From CAVTND01 sp963735955 (GTDB lineage: Bacteria > Pseudomonadota > Gammaproteobacteria > Burkholderiales > Burkholderiaceae_F), in assembly GCA_963735955.1 (NCBI GenBank), contig CAVTND010000010.1, forward strand, positions 310,001 to 374,000: a stretch of 64,000 nt of DNA, in the 5' to 3' direction. Below are positions 18,207 through 29,504 of this stretch, piece by piece. Below the pieces are notes generated by a model. That model saw only the letters and a program-made list of their open reading frames with translations, was not told where the DNA came from and searched no databases. A program made the position numbers and the translations under genes. Every line of letters begins with the position of its first letter. Positions within the stretch are counted from its first letter, which is position 1.

Positions 18207-18686
18207 ATGCACCGGGCGCTCGATCAGGCCGCAAACGCCTGGGCGCTGGCCGAGGTGCCGGTCGGAGCAGTGATCGTCAAGGATGGACAGATCATCGCGA
18301 CCGGCTTCAACCAGATGATCGGCAACAGTGATCCGACCGCGCACGCGGAGATCCAGGCCATGCGCGCTGCGGCCGAACTGCTCGGCAACTACCGGCTCAG
18401 CCATTGCGAACTGTTCGTGACGCTCGAGCCGTGTGCGATGTGTGCCGGGGCAATGCAGCACGCGCGTATCAAGCGCCTGGTGTTCGGGGCCGCGGATCCC
18501 AAGACCGGCGCCTGTGGCAGCGTGATCGACCTGTTCGCCGAGCCAAGGCTCAACCACCATACGCAGGTGCGGCGCGGCGTCTTGGCCGAACAATGTGGGC
18601 GGATGTTGTCCCAGTTCTTTGCCGATCGGCGTGAATTGCAGCGTGGCGGCAGCCTGCCGGCTGACGAGGATGGCAGTGAGCACTAG
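18207..18686 (+). CDS. tadA: tRNA-specific adenosine deaminase
   Basis: TadA deaminates adenosine 34 of tRNA-Arg(ACG) to inosine. It is an essential zinc enzyme of the cytidine deaminase fold. Zinc and catalytic motifs are complete: AHAEIQA (His ligand, Glu proton shuttle) and PCAMCAG (two Cys ligands). VPVGAVIVKDG and GSVIDLFAEPRLNHH are typical. ATG 18207 is the first in-frame start, but the preceding codons in the same frame (PEQDETHMHRALDQA) also match the usual TadA beginning. The true N-terminus therefore probably lies upstream, perhaps as a fusion to the DUF2087 protein. In related bacteria tadA follows guaA; here about 9 kb separates them. Confidence 0.9.
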   Translation: MHRALDQAANAWALAEVPVGAVIVKDGQIIATGFNQMIGNSDPTAHAEIQAMRAAAELLGNYRLSHCELFVTLEPCAMCAGAMQHARIKRLVFGAADPKTGACGSVIDLFAEPRLNHHTQVRRGVLAEQCGRMLSQFFADRRELQRGGSLPADEDGSEH

Positions 18687-19593
18687 GCCGCTGCTCGGAC
18701 TGATTGCGCCGTCCGGTTTTCTGCCCGACCCAGCGATTGTCGATCGCGCCGCCGCATTTTTCAGCGCACGTGGCTGGCAGCTAACGGCCGGGGACAGCGT
18801 TTTTTCGCGCGAGCAGCGCTTCGCCGGCCCGGATGCGCTGCGACTGGCGGACCTGCATCGCTTTGCGACTGATCCTTCGATTGATCTGGTTCTGGCGGCC
18901 CGTGGAGGCTATGGGCTGTCGAGACTGCTCGATCGCATCGATTTCGCCGCGATCAGGGCACGCGCACCGCTGCTGGCGGGCTACAGCGATTTCACGGTGT
19001 TCAGTCTGGCCTATCTCGCGCGGGGTGGTGTCAGTTTCGCCGGTCCGTCCGCCGGCGACTTCGGCGCGCCGCAGCCTGACAAGTTCACGGTCGAGCATTT
19101 CTTCGAGATCATTCAGCACGATCGCCACACAGTCGAGCTCACCCTGGACGGGCCGCGCTGTGATCTGAGCGGTCGGCTGTGGGGTGGCAACCTCGCGATG
19201 CTGACCGCGCTGCTGGGGACACGACACATGCCACGCGTGCGCGGCGGCATCCTGTTTCTTGAAGACGTCAATGAACCGGCCTACAAGATCGAGCGCATGC
19301 TGATCCAGCTCGTCCAGGCAGGAGTACTGCATCAGCAGTCGGCGATCCTGCTTGGTGACTTCAACCCCGTGATCGCGATGCCGAATGACAACGGCTTTGA
19401 CCTTGAAGCGGTCGTCTCGCATCTGCGCTCGATCACAGAAGTGCCGGTGTATGTCGGGTTCCCATTTGGTCACGTAGCGCGCAAATTGACCCTACCGGTT
19501 GGCGGCCGGGCCCGGCTCGCAGTGAAGCGGAGCGGCAGCGCAATTCTGGAATTGAGTGGCTACCCGACCTTGCGCGCGGGTATGCCTGCATGA
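18670..19593 (+). CDS. ldcA: L,D-carboxypeptidase, peptidase family S66
   Basis: Cytoplasmic LD-carboxypeptidase that trims the terminal D-Ala from recycled murein tetrapeptides. It has 307 residues. The nucleophile serine lies in AGYSDFTVF, the N-terminal domain ends with LAARGGYGLSRLLDRID, and the C-terminal domain has GGNLAML, LFLEDVNEPAYKIERML and GFPFGH, as in the S66 family. ATG 18670 overlaps tadA by 17 bp; in-frame GTG 18676 is an alternative. The order tadA-ldcA is conserved in many betaproteobacteria. Intact frame. Confidence 0.88.
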   Translation: MAVSTRPLLGLIAPSGFLPDPAIVDRAAAFFSARGWQLTAGDSVFSREQRFAGPDALRLADLHRFATDPSIDLVLAARGGYGLSRLLDRIDFAAIRARAPLLAGYSDFTVFSLAYLARGGVSFAGPSAGDFGAPQPDKFTVEHFFEIIQHDRHTVELTLDGPRCDLSGRLWGGNLAMLTALLGTRHMPRVRGGILFLEDVNEPAYKIERMLIQLVQAGVLHQQSAILLGDFNPVIAMPNDNGFDLEAVVSHLRSITEVPVYVGFPFGHVARKLTLPVGGRARLAVKRSGSAILELSGYPTLRAGMPA

Positions 19594-19610
19594 CAGGCAC
19601 GAGGATCTGA

Positions 19611-20240
19611 ATGCCGCGGCCGCGATCGCGAGTGCCGAAGCCCGAGGGTGGCCATCCGCGCCGTACTCCTCGTCAGACGCGGCGGCCGTCACGCCAGCCG
19701 GCGGGTCACCGGCGCGAATCGCTGCGACTGCGCTCCGGCGTGCGCGTGACCCTGCGCCCGGTGGTGGTCGAAGACCTGGAGCAGGCGCATTCGGCTTTCG
19801 CGGGATTGTCCGAGCAGACACGCTACTTTCGCTATCAGCGCGCGGTGCCGAAGCTGACCGCGGAATTGATCGTCGAGTCCATCACGCCGCGCACCAAGCC
19901 GAGCGTGATACTCGTGGCTACGGTGCGGGAGGGAAACCTTGATCGGCTCGTCGGTGGAGGACGCATTGAGGCCGCTGATCAGGCAGACGAAGTGCGCGGA
20001 CCCAAACGCCGCGTCGCCGAGTTTGCTGTAACCGTCGTTGACGCCTGGCAGTCAAAGGGCATCGGCGCTGCATTGCTGCGCAGCCTGTGTCGGCGCGCGC
20101 GCGAAATGGGCTACCGCGAACTGGTTGGCGACGTGCTGGCGGTCAATACGCCGATGTTGGCGCTGACGGCGAGATTGGGCTTCACGAACCAGGAACGCTT
20201 GGATCCAGGCGAGGTCGTGCGCGTCCGGCGCGCGCTTTGA
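19611..20240 (+). CDS. GNAT family N-acetyltransferase
   Basis: The acetyl-CoA binding motif A is clear (VVDAWQSKGIGAALLRSLC), followed by GYRELVGDVLAVNTPMLALTARLGF, as in the acetyltransferase domains attached to CoA-ligase-type protein acetyltransferases. LRPVVVEDLEQAHSAFAGLS and TRYFRYQ form the N-terminal half. About 45 very basic residues precede the domain, so the true start may lie inside. The substrate cannot be predicted. It is 17 bp downstream of ldcA and convergent with the DUF2237 gene. Confidence 0.75.
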   Translation: MPRPRSRVPKPEGGHPRRTPRQTRRPSRQPAGHRRESLRLRSGVRVTLRPVVVEDLEQAHSAFAGLSEQTRYFRYQRAVPKLTAELIVESITPRTKPSVILVATVREGNLDRLVGGGRIEAADQADEVRGPKRRVAEFAVTVVDAWQSKGIGAALLRSLCRRAREMGYRELVGDVLAVNTPMLALTARLGFTNQERLDPGEVVRVRRAL

Positions 20241-20282
20241 GCGCGGTACACGTGAGTTGCCAGAGCTCGACCCGCTCCTCAC

Positions 20283-20672
20283 CTAATGCTGGTCAATGGC
20301 ATGTCGCCGGAGATCTTCAAGGCTGACCACTTCAAGCGCACGCGCGTGGGTGGCGGCGAGGACTACCGGGGGTGCAACGCCGGCGTCCATGGCCTCCTTC
20401 CAGCGATCAACGCAGATGCACCAACGATCACCGGGCTTCAGGCCCGCAAACTGAAACTCCGGACGCGGCGTCGACAGGTCATTGCCGCGCCGTCGAGAAA
20501 AGTCGAGAAACTCGGCCGTCACTCGGGCGCAGACCGTATGGAAACCAAGATCTGTCGGGCCGGTGTGGCAATAGCCATCGCGAAAGTAGCCGGTGGCGGG
20601 CTCTGCGCAGCAGCAGGCAAGCGGATCGCCCAGTACGTTTCGTGCCGACGAAGGACGATCCGGGTCGCGCAT
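20283..20672 (-). CDS. DUF2237 family protein
   Basis: About 129 residues matching the DUF2237 pattern throughout: NVLGDPLACC, ATGYFRDGYCHTGPTDLG, HTVCARVTAEFLDFSRRRGNDLSTP, FAGLKPGDRWCICVDRWKEAM, then APPVVLAATHARALEVVSLEDL. The conserved cysteines suggest a metal or thiol role, but the family has no known function. The start at 20672 is chosen because upstream sequence belongs to the preceding gene; only 4 bp separate them, so it should be the last gene of the lipid-transport operon. Confidence 0.85.
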   Translation of the reverse strand: MRDPDRPSSARNVLGDPLACCCAEPATGYFRDGYCHTGPTDLGFHTVCARVTAEFLDFSRRRGNDLSTPRPEFQFAGLKPGDRWCICVDRWKEAMDAGVAPPVVLAATHARALEVVSLEDLRRHAIDQH

Positions 20673-20676
20673 CCGA

Positions 20677-21320
20677 TTACTTGGTCGAGGCCGGGGCAGC
20701 GACCGCAGTTTCGGCTGCGCGCTCGAGCCAGGGTACGAGCTGATCGAGCGCCCGGCCACTGGCGGCCGACAGGGCGCGTACGGCACCGGCTGCGGAGTTG
20801 CTGTCCACCGGGGCCTGGGTCGAAAAGGATTCGCGCGCGAGCAGCCGCCTGGATTCACGTTCGACCAGTTCAGCGTTGATCACGACGCGGCCGCTGCCGG
20901 GCGCGCTCGCCGCATCGTGATAGATCTCGGCGACGATCAGGTTCAACTGCAGGTCGCCGCCAATGCCTCGTCCAAGCAGGGCGACTGACTCAAAGCTGTT
21001 GCGGGCCACGAGGCGGTCGACCAGCAATTGCGCGAGCCGTTGTGAAGGGCGCTCGGTCCAGCCGGCAAATTGGTAGGCCGCGCGCGCCTGCGGGGCTTTC
21101 GAGTACAGCAAGGCATAGGATTCCGCCGTTGTCCCCGCAGGCATGGGGAAAATGACCAGACGATGTGCCAATGGGCGAGCGCGGGGTCCTGTGCTTTCGC
21201 CGGATCATCAAGGCGAAACTGCGTGAGCGTGGAGCTTTCGGTTCCAACATCGACCGACACACAGGCGCCTAGCATGACCAGCACGCTCGCAATCAGGCCG
21301 GCCGGCATCAGGGATCTCAT
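20677..21320 (-). CDS. ABC-type transport auxiliary lipoprotein, PqiC/YmbA-like (one frame break)
   Basis: Outer-membrane lipoprotein that commonly accompanies MCE-domain ABC transporters. The signal has the lipobox LGAC (MRSLMPAGLIASVLVMLGAC). The mature domain includes LVIFPMPAGTTAESYALLY, YQFAGWTERPSQRLAQLLVDRL and INAELVERESRRLLARESFST, the usual pattern of the family. The frame changes near 21170 at ALAHW / HRLVIF. This break fits one missing base rather than an extra one. Repair gives about 214 residues. It is 3 bp downstream of the MCE gene. Confidence 0.78.
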
Positions 21321-21323
21321 CGA

Positions 21324-22268
21324 TTACTCTCCCGGTCCGCGCTGCGCCTTGGATGGCCCCAGCAACGCGGCACGCGGATCCTGCAGACGATCGAGCACCC
21401 GGTTGAGCGAGTCGATGGTGGTTCGCAAATCGATCACAGCCACGGTCAGTTGATCGTCCAGCCCAGCCGTTGATGCAGTCAGTTGCTGTGACAGGGTCGC
21501 AGTCTGTGCCTTGAGTGCATTTGCGGTTGCTGAAATGTCCTTCATCGTCTGGTCCGCCTGGCGCAATGTCGTTGGCAGCTCGGCTCCGGTGGTATGCGCA
21601 ACCTGAGCAACCTCGGATCCGGCGCGCCCCAGCTCACGCGCCGCTGCACTGAAGGCGGCCAGCGTTCGGTCGAGCTCGCCCATCCGCGCGTTCAGGGCCG
21701 CGGTCAGGTCGCGCAGGCTGCGCAGCGTCGAATCGAACACAGCACGATTCTCCGGTCGCAACACATCGTTCAGTCTTTCGATCGTGGCTCCAGCCATCTC
21801 GCCGAGGCGGCTGAATCGGCCGGCGATGGCGTCGAGATTCGACTCTCCCTCGGGGATTATCGGGTAACGCTCGTTCTCGTCACCGCGGATCGCGACCAGC
21901 TGCGGCCCTGGCGGTTGCGGCGTAACGAGGCTGATCCTGGCGATGCCGGTGACGAAATTGCGGGTGACGATGGCATCGGTATTGGTACTCACCGGTGCAC
22001 GGCGATCGATCCGAATCGTGACGCGGACCCGATTGATGTTGGTGGGCAGCAGGGCGTAATCCTCGACCCGGCCGACCTTGATGCCGCGCATGTCGACGTC
22101 GGCGCCGATCTGCAACCCGTCGAGCGGCTGCCGTTCGAAGTAGATCGTGTAGAAATTGAAGTTGTCGCGCCCACCGGAATATTTGAGCCAGACGATGCCG
22201 GCGGTCAGAGCGGCGAGCAGGGCGAGGACAGCGATCCCGACGTAGGTGTATCTGGCTTCGGCTTCCAT
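21324..22268 (-). CDS. MCE domain (MlaD-like) substrate-binding protein
   Basis: Periplasmic, membrane-anchored lipid-binding subunit of an Mla/Mce-type transporter, 314 residues. A single N-terminal helix (YVGIAVLALLAALTAGIVWL) is followed by the MCE domain (PLDGLQIGADVDMRGIKVGRVEDYAL, VTGIARISLVTP, residues about 40-125). A long helical C-terminus rich in Leu, Ala and Thr with many SxxA/AxxL repeats probably forms the hydrophobic barrel seen in longer MCE proteins. Operon order is permease, ATPase, MCE, lipoprotein. It is longer than E. coli MlaD (183 residues), nearer to single-MCE proteins of other proteobacteria. Confidence 0.88.
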   Translation of the reverse strand: MEAEARYTYVGIAVLALLAALTAGIVWLKYSGGRDNFNFYTIYFERQPLDGLQIGADVDMRGIKVGRVEDYALLPTNINRVRVTIRIDRRAPVSTNTDAIVTRNFVTGIARISLVTPQPPGPQLVAIRGDENERYPIIPEGESNLDAIAGRFSRLGEMAGATIERLNDVLRPENRAVFDSTLRSLRDLTAALNARMGELDRTLAAFSAAARELGRAGSEVAQVAHTTGAELPTTLRQADQTMKDISATANALKAQTATLSQQLTASTAGLDDQLTVAVIDLRTTIDSLNRVLDRLQDPRAALLGPSKAQRGPGE

Positions 22269-22318
22269 GGTTGCGCGAATTCTACGGTCCGGCTGATGAG
22301 CTTAGAAGACTTTGGCAC

Positions 22319-23083
22319 TCAGCCGACCATGGTGCGGATCGAGAAGTACGAGCGGATCCACTCGTCGTCCACTTCCATGACCTCACGGACCGGGCCGTCG
22401 GCCAGCACGGTGCCGCGCGCCAGCACGATCACACGGTCGATCACCGTCAGCAATGTGTCCAGATCGTGCGTTACGAGAAAGACCGTGATGCCCAGGTCAT
22501 CGACCAGCGAGCGCACCAGGCGGTCAAATCCGCGCGCGGTCGTCGGGTCCAGTCCCGAGGTCGGCTCATCGAGAAACAATATCTCGGGCTCAAGCGCTAG
22601 TGCGCGCGCGATGGCGGCGCGCTTGCGCATGCCGCCCGACAGCTCGCTCGGCATTTTGGAGGCGGCCTCCGCCGGCAACCCCGCCTGTGCCAGGCGCAAA
22701 TGGACAAGCGGATCGAGCAACTGTGGCGGCACCTTTGCATGTTCGGTCAACGGCACCGCCACGTTCTGGGCCACATTGAGGGATGAGAAAAGGGCACCGT
22801 CCTGGAACATCATGCCGAAGCGGCGCCGCGTTGCATTCAGTTCTTCGCCGCTGACATTCCAGACATCCGTGTCGAGCAGGCGGATCGTGCCGGCCGTAGG
22901 GCGCTGCAGGCCGATGATTTCGCGGAGCAGGACGGACTTGCCTGTGCCGCTGCCACCGATCAGGGCGACGAGGGTGCCGCGCTCCACGCTGAAAGACACG
23001 CCGTCATGCACGGTTTGCGCGCCGAAGCGCGTGATGATGGAATCCACTTCGATCACGGAGCCCGTGCTGTGGTCGGCCGGCAT
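22319..23083 (-). CDS. MlaF-like ABC transporter ATP-binding protein
   Basis: ATPase subunit of the MCE transporter, 254 residues. Walker A GGSGTGKS, Q-loop MMFQDGALFSSLNV, signature LSGGMRKRAAIARALA, Walker B EILFLDEPTSGLDP and H-loop VTHDL are all present. The sequence DGALFSS and the DEPTSGLDP helix are typical of the Mla subfamily. The start overlaps the permease stop as ATGA, so the two are translationally coupled. The gap to the MCE gene is 50 bp. Intact frame. Confidence 0.9.
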   Translation of the reverse strand: MPADHSTGSVIEVDSIITRFGAQTVHDGVSFSVERGTLVALIGGSGTGKSVLLREIIGLQRPTAGTIRLLDTDVWNVSGEELNATRRRFGMMFQDGALFSSLNVAQNVAVPLTEHAKVPPQLLDPLVHLRLAQAGLPAEAASKMPSELSGGMRKRAAIARALALEPEILFLDEPTSGLDPTTARGFDRLVRSLVDDLGITVFLVTHDLDTLLTVIDRVIVLARGTVLADGPVREVMEVDDEWIRSYFSIRTMVG

Positions 23084-24219
23084 CAGATGTCGAGTTCCTG
23101 GAAGAACACCGCAAACGCGGCATCGAGCAGGATCACCGCGACGATGCTTTGCACCACGGTCGATGTGGTCGCCATGCCCAGCGCGCGAGTGTCACGATCG
23201 ACCGTCATTCCCATGCGGCAGCCGATCACCGCAATCGCGAGCGCGAACACCGGCGCTTTGGTCAGGCCGACATAGACGTGTTTGAGATCGAGGTTTTCAT
23301 GCAGGCGAGCCAGGAATGCGGCCGGGGTAATCCCAAGCATGGGGTCGGCAATCAACAGTGCACCTGTGAGGCTCATCACGTCGCCGACGAAGACCAGCAG
23401 CGGCATGGCCAGCATCAGCGCCAGCAGGCGTGGCAGCACCAGCACATCGATCGGCGACAGCCCAAGCGTGCGGATCGCGTCGGTCTCCTCGGTCAGGCGC
23501 ATCGATCCGAGCTGCGCCGTGAACGACGCGCCGGAGCGTCCTGCCATGATGACGGCGACGATGATGGGTGCGAACTCGCGGGTCGCACCGATGCCGACCC
23601 CATCCACGACGAAGATGTTCGCGCCGTATTGTTCCGCCTGCAGTCCAAGCAAGTAGGCAATGACGATGCCGATCAGCAGGGTGACCAGCGCGACTACCGG
23701 GATCGCGTTCAGGCAGACCTGCTCCAGCTGTGCAGTCAGTTCGCGCAGCCGCAGTCTGCGCGGTGCGCGCAGTGCCTGCGCAAGCGAGACGGCGGCGGCG
23801 CCGAGAAACTGGACGTGGCCGCTCAGCAGTTCGAACATGTCGACAGTGTTGCGCCCGACGCGGCGGATGAAGCTCGAACGGACCAGCAGCGTCGGCACGT
23901 CGATCTCTGCGAAGCGGGTCTGGACCTGCTCCATCAGGCGTCGCTTGCTCGGGTCGAAACCCGTCAGCTCGACGCTTTTGGGTTCGATCCCGATCGACTG
24001 CAGCCAGGCGAACAGGGACAAGGCCGCGGCGGTGTCGATCTCTGATAGCGAGCCGCCATCGACTGCTAACGGTCGCGGCGGCTTCAGCGCGTCAAGCTCA
24101 CGCTGAATTGCCGGCAGGGCTCCCAGACGCCATGCACCGCTGAGGAGAAGCACGGCCGGCCGGCCGGCTGCGGCATGCAGCCGGGCGGCGGGCGCGGGCG
24201 TGACGGGTAAGGACGACAC
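23083..24219 (-). CDS. MlaE-like permease with N-terminal STAS domain
   Basis: Inner-membrane permease of the MCE transporter. Residues 1-100 form a STAS-like domain (AVLLLSGAWRLGALPAIQREL, LSEIDTAAALSLFAWLQ). The MlaE permease follows, with LNAIPVVALVTLLIGIVIAY, EFAPIIVAVIMAGRSGASFTAQ and a conserved cytosolic helix (TEETDAIRTLGLSPIDVLVLPR). In many species STAS (MlaB) is separate; here it is fused. The start is taken as GTG 24219, just after the acnA stop. An upstream in-frame start at 24303 would overlap acnA by 62 bp and add Cys/Ser-rich sequence unlike a STAS domain. Closely follows acnA on the same strand. Confidence 0.85.
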   Translation of the reverse strand: MSSLPVTPAPAARLHAAAGRPAVLLLSGAWRLGALPAIQRELDALKPPRPLAVDGGSLSEIDTAAALSLFAWLQSIGIEPKSVELTGFDPSKRRLMEQVQTRFAEIDVPTLLVRSSFIRRVGRNTVDMFELLSGHVQFLGAAAVSLAQALRAPRRLRLRELTAQLEQVCLNAIPVVALVTLLIGIVIAYLLGLQAEQYGANIFVVDGVGIGATREFAPIIVAVIMAGRSGASFTAQLGSMRLTEETDAIRTLGLSPIDVLVLPRLLALMLAMPLLVFVGDVMSLTGALLIADPMLGITPAAFLARLHENLDLKHVYVGLTKAPVFALAIAVIGCRMGMTVDRDTRALGMATTSTVVQSIVAVILLDAAFAVFFQELDI

Positions 24220-24241
24220 GGCCCGCTTCGCGCTGGTGCTG

Positions 24242-27082
<2,841 letters not shown>

Positions 27083-27111
27083 GGGAGCACCTCGATAAGT
27101 CATGCAAACGG

Positions 27112-28563
27112 TTAGATGACCATCATGTCGACGAACTGGTTGACGGGCGTGACAGCGAGCCGCCTTGGAGCCAGGCATAGCTCGAGAATGGCAGCGGCTC
27201 GATTGACGGGGAACACGCGTGCCAGGTTGGTGCGAAACTTTTCAATCAGGGCCGGCATGCCTTCCAGGCGCCGGCGTTTGTGGCCCAGGGGGAATTCGAT
27301 CAGCACTTCCGGCAGTCTCGAACCGTCCTTGAGTTCTATGTTCAGCGCATTGGCAATCGAGCGCTTGTCGGGGTCATGGTAGTCGCGCGTGAACTGCGCG
27401 TCTTCATGGCAGTGGATCTTCGCCCTCAGTTCATCGATGCGAGGATCTGCAGCACGTTCGTCCTCGTAGTCGGCCGCAGTCAGGCGCCCATGCAGCAGAG
27501 CCACCGCGACCATGTACTGGATGCAGTGATCGCGGTCGGCCGGATTCGCCAGCGGACCCTGCTTGTCGATGATGCGCAGACAGGCCTCGTGGGTGCGGAT
27601 CCTGACTGCCCTGATATCCGCAGCGTCCTTGCCCAGTTGCTGCATGCGGGCTCTCAGGATCAGCGCCGCCTCAACTGCGGTCTGCGCATGGAACTCGGCA
27701 GGAAACGAAATCTTGAACAGGACGTTCTCCATCACGTAGCTGCCGTATTCTCGCTGGAATCGGAACGGCTGGCCTCTGAACAGCACATCGTAGAACCCCC
27801 AGGTCGGCGCCGTCAGGGCCGACGGGTATCCCATTTCGCCAGTCTGCGCCATCAGCGCCAGGCGCACCGCACGGCTGGTCGCATCGCCCGCAGCCCAGCT
27901 CTTGCGTGAGCCGGTGTTTGGCGCGTGGCGGTACGTGCGCAGGCTCTGGCCATCGATCCAGGCGAGTGACACCGCGTTGACGACCTGATCGCGCGCCAGG
28001 CCGAGCATGCCGGCAATGACCGCGGTTGAGGCGACCTTGACCAGCACCACATGGTCGAGACCGACCCGATTGAAGGAGTTCTCCAGGGCAAGGCAGCCCT
28101 GAATCTCGTGCGCCTTGACCATTGCGACCAGCACGTCTTGCACGGTCGGCGTTGCGCGACCCGCCGCCTCCGCGGTGCGCGCGAGCCAGTCGGCGGTGGC
28201 AAGGATGCCGCCGAGGTTGTCCGACGGATGCCCCCATTCGGCCGCGAGCCAGGTGTCGTTGAAGTCAAGCCAGCGGATCAGGGTTCCAATGTCGAACGCC
28301 GCCTTGACCGGATCAAGCTGGAACTTTGTCCCGGGCACGCGCGCCCCGTGGGGAACCAGCGTGCCCGGCACGATGGGGCCGAGCAGCTTGGTGCAGGCAG
28401 GGTACTGCAATGCCTCGAATCCACAGCCCAGCGTGTCCATCAGGCAATTGCGGGCGGTATCAAGCGCGAGTTCACTGGTGACCTTGTAATCGAGGGCGTA
28501 GTCCGCGATATCGGTCAGCACCCGGTCAGGGGTTGGGCGCGCCAGGCTGAAATGACTTCCCAT
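27112..28563 (-). CDS. prpD: 2-methylcitrate dehydratase, MmgE/PrpD family
   Basis: PrpD dehydrates 2-methylcitrate in propionyl-CoA breakdown. The 483-residue protein has the MmgE/PrpD signatures RNCLMDTLGCGFEAL, IRWLDFNDTWLAAEWGHPSDNLG, AHEIQGCLALENSFNRVGLDHVVLVKVAST, WAAGDATSRAVRLALMA and HAQTAVEAAL. It sits between prpB (30 bp upstream) and acnA (about 30 bp downstream), so the three genes probably form an operon with mdh. No prpC is nearby, so the methylcitrate must come from an enzyme encoded elsewhere or from side activity of citrate synthase. Intact frame. Confidence 0.92.
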   Translation of the reverse strand: MGSHFSLARPTPDRVLTDIADYALDYKVTSELALDTARNCLMDTLGCGFEALQYPACTKLLGPIVPGTLVPHGARVPGTKFQLDPVKAAFDIGTLIRWLDFNDTWLAAEWGHPSDNLGGILATADWLARTAEAAGRATPTVQDVLVAMVKAHEIQGCLALENSFNRVGLDHVVLVKVASTAVIAGMLGLARDQVVNAVSLAWIDGQSLRTYRHAPNTGSRKSWAAGDATSRAVRLALMAQTGEMGYPSALTAPTWGFYDVLFRGQPFRFQREYGSYVMENVLFKISFPAEFHAQTAVEAALILRARMQQLGKDAADIRAVRIRTHEACLRIIDKQGPLANPADRDHCIQYMVAVALLHGRLTAADYEDERAADPRIDELRAKIHCHEDAQFTRDYHDPDKRSIANALNIELKDGSRLPEVLIEFPLGHKRRRLEGMPALIEKFRTNLARVFPVNRAAAILELCLAPRRLAVTPVNQFVDMMVI

Positions 28564-28592
28564 GGGCCGAGGTCAGTGTGATTTGCCGGCGA

Positions 28593-29468
28593 CTAGGGTT
28601 TTCGGGCGAACACTGCATCGAGACGCTGCTCGTAGTCGTGGTAGCCGATGGTTTCGTAAAGTTGCTGGCGTGTCTGCATCGTGTCGACCACCGCCTTCTG
28701 CGAGCCGTCGCGTCGAAGCGCCTGATAGACATTCATCGCCGCCCGATTCATTGCGCGGAAGGCCGAGAGGGGGTAGAGCGCCATCGCAACGCCGGCGCTA
28801 CGCAGTTCTTCGACAGTGAACAGCGGTGTCGCCCCGAACTCGGTGATGTTGGCGAGAACGGGAACCTTGACCGCATCGGAGAAGCGCCGATACGTTACGA
28901 GATCGACCGCCGCTTCGGGAAAGATTCCGTCGGCCCCGGCCGCCACGCACGCCTGCGCGCGCTCGATAGCACGGTCCAGGCCTTCGACCGCAATCGCATC
29001 CGTGCGCGCCAACAGGAAGAAGTCCGAATCCGTCCTGGCATCGACCGCCGCCTTGACTCGATCCACCATCTCGGCGGCGCTGACAATCTCCTTGCCTGGC
29101 CGATGTCCGCAGCGTTTCGCGCCCACCTGATCCTCGATGTGGCAGGCTCCGGCCCCCGCCTTTATCAAGGACTTGATCGTCCGCGCAATGTTGAATGCGC
29201 TCGGACCGAAGCCGGTGTCGATGTCAACCAGGAGTGGAAGCTCGCAGATATCGGTAATTCGCCGCGTATCGATCAGCACGTCGTCCAGCGTATTGAGGCC
29301 GAGGTCGGGCAGGCCAAGCGAGCCCGCGGCCACACCGCCGCCTGAGAGATATATCGCCCTGAACCCGGCATCCCTGGCCAGCAGCGCGTGATTGGCCACG
29401 ATGGCGCCGACAATCTGCAGCGGCCGCTCATGGTCGAGCGCCGTGCGAAAGCGCTGCCCCGCGCTCAT
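28593..29468 (-). CDS. prpB: Methylisocitrate lyase
   Basis: PrpB cleaves 2-methylisocitrate into pyruvate and succinate, the last step of the methylcitrate cycle. It is a 291-residue PEP mutase/isocitrate lyase fold protein. The catalytic loop KRCGHRPGKEIV is intact. LLVDIDTGFG, HIEDQVGAKRCGH and DFFLLARTDA (Mg and substrate loops) are typical. PrpB is separated from isocitrate lyase by its smaller size. It is the second gene of the run mdh-prpB-prpD-acnA, 36 bp after mdh. Intact frame. Confidence 0.93.
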   Translation of the reverse strand: MSAGQRFRTALDHERPLQIVGAIVANHALLARDAGFRAIYLSGGGVAAGSLGLPDLGLNTLDDVLIDTRRITDICELPLLVDIDTGFGPSAFNIARTIKSLIKAGAGACHIEDQVGAKRCGHRPGKEIVSAAEMVDRVKAAVDARTDSDFFLLARTDAIAVEGLDRAIERAQACVAAGADGIFPEAAVDLVTYRRFSDAVKVPVLANITEFGATPLFTVEELRSAGVAMALYPLSAFRAMNRAAMNVYQALRRDGSQKAVVDTMQTRQQLYETIGYHDYEQRLDAVFARKP

Positions 29469-29504
29469 ACCGGTCGATCCCCGCTGTCCCTTCAGGAGCG
29501 AGGC

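Noticed and set aside
21594..23285. Long plus-strand open frame of about 560 codons opposite the MCE and ABC transporter genes
   Set aside because: It is antisense to two genes with complete family motifs (MCE domain, Walker A/B and signature). Its translation is rich in Arg, Ser and Asp with no domain, as expected from high GC.
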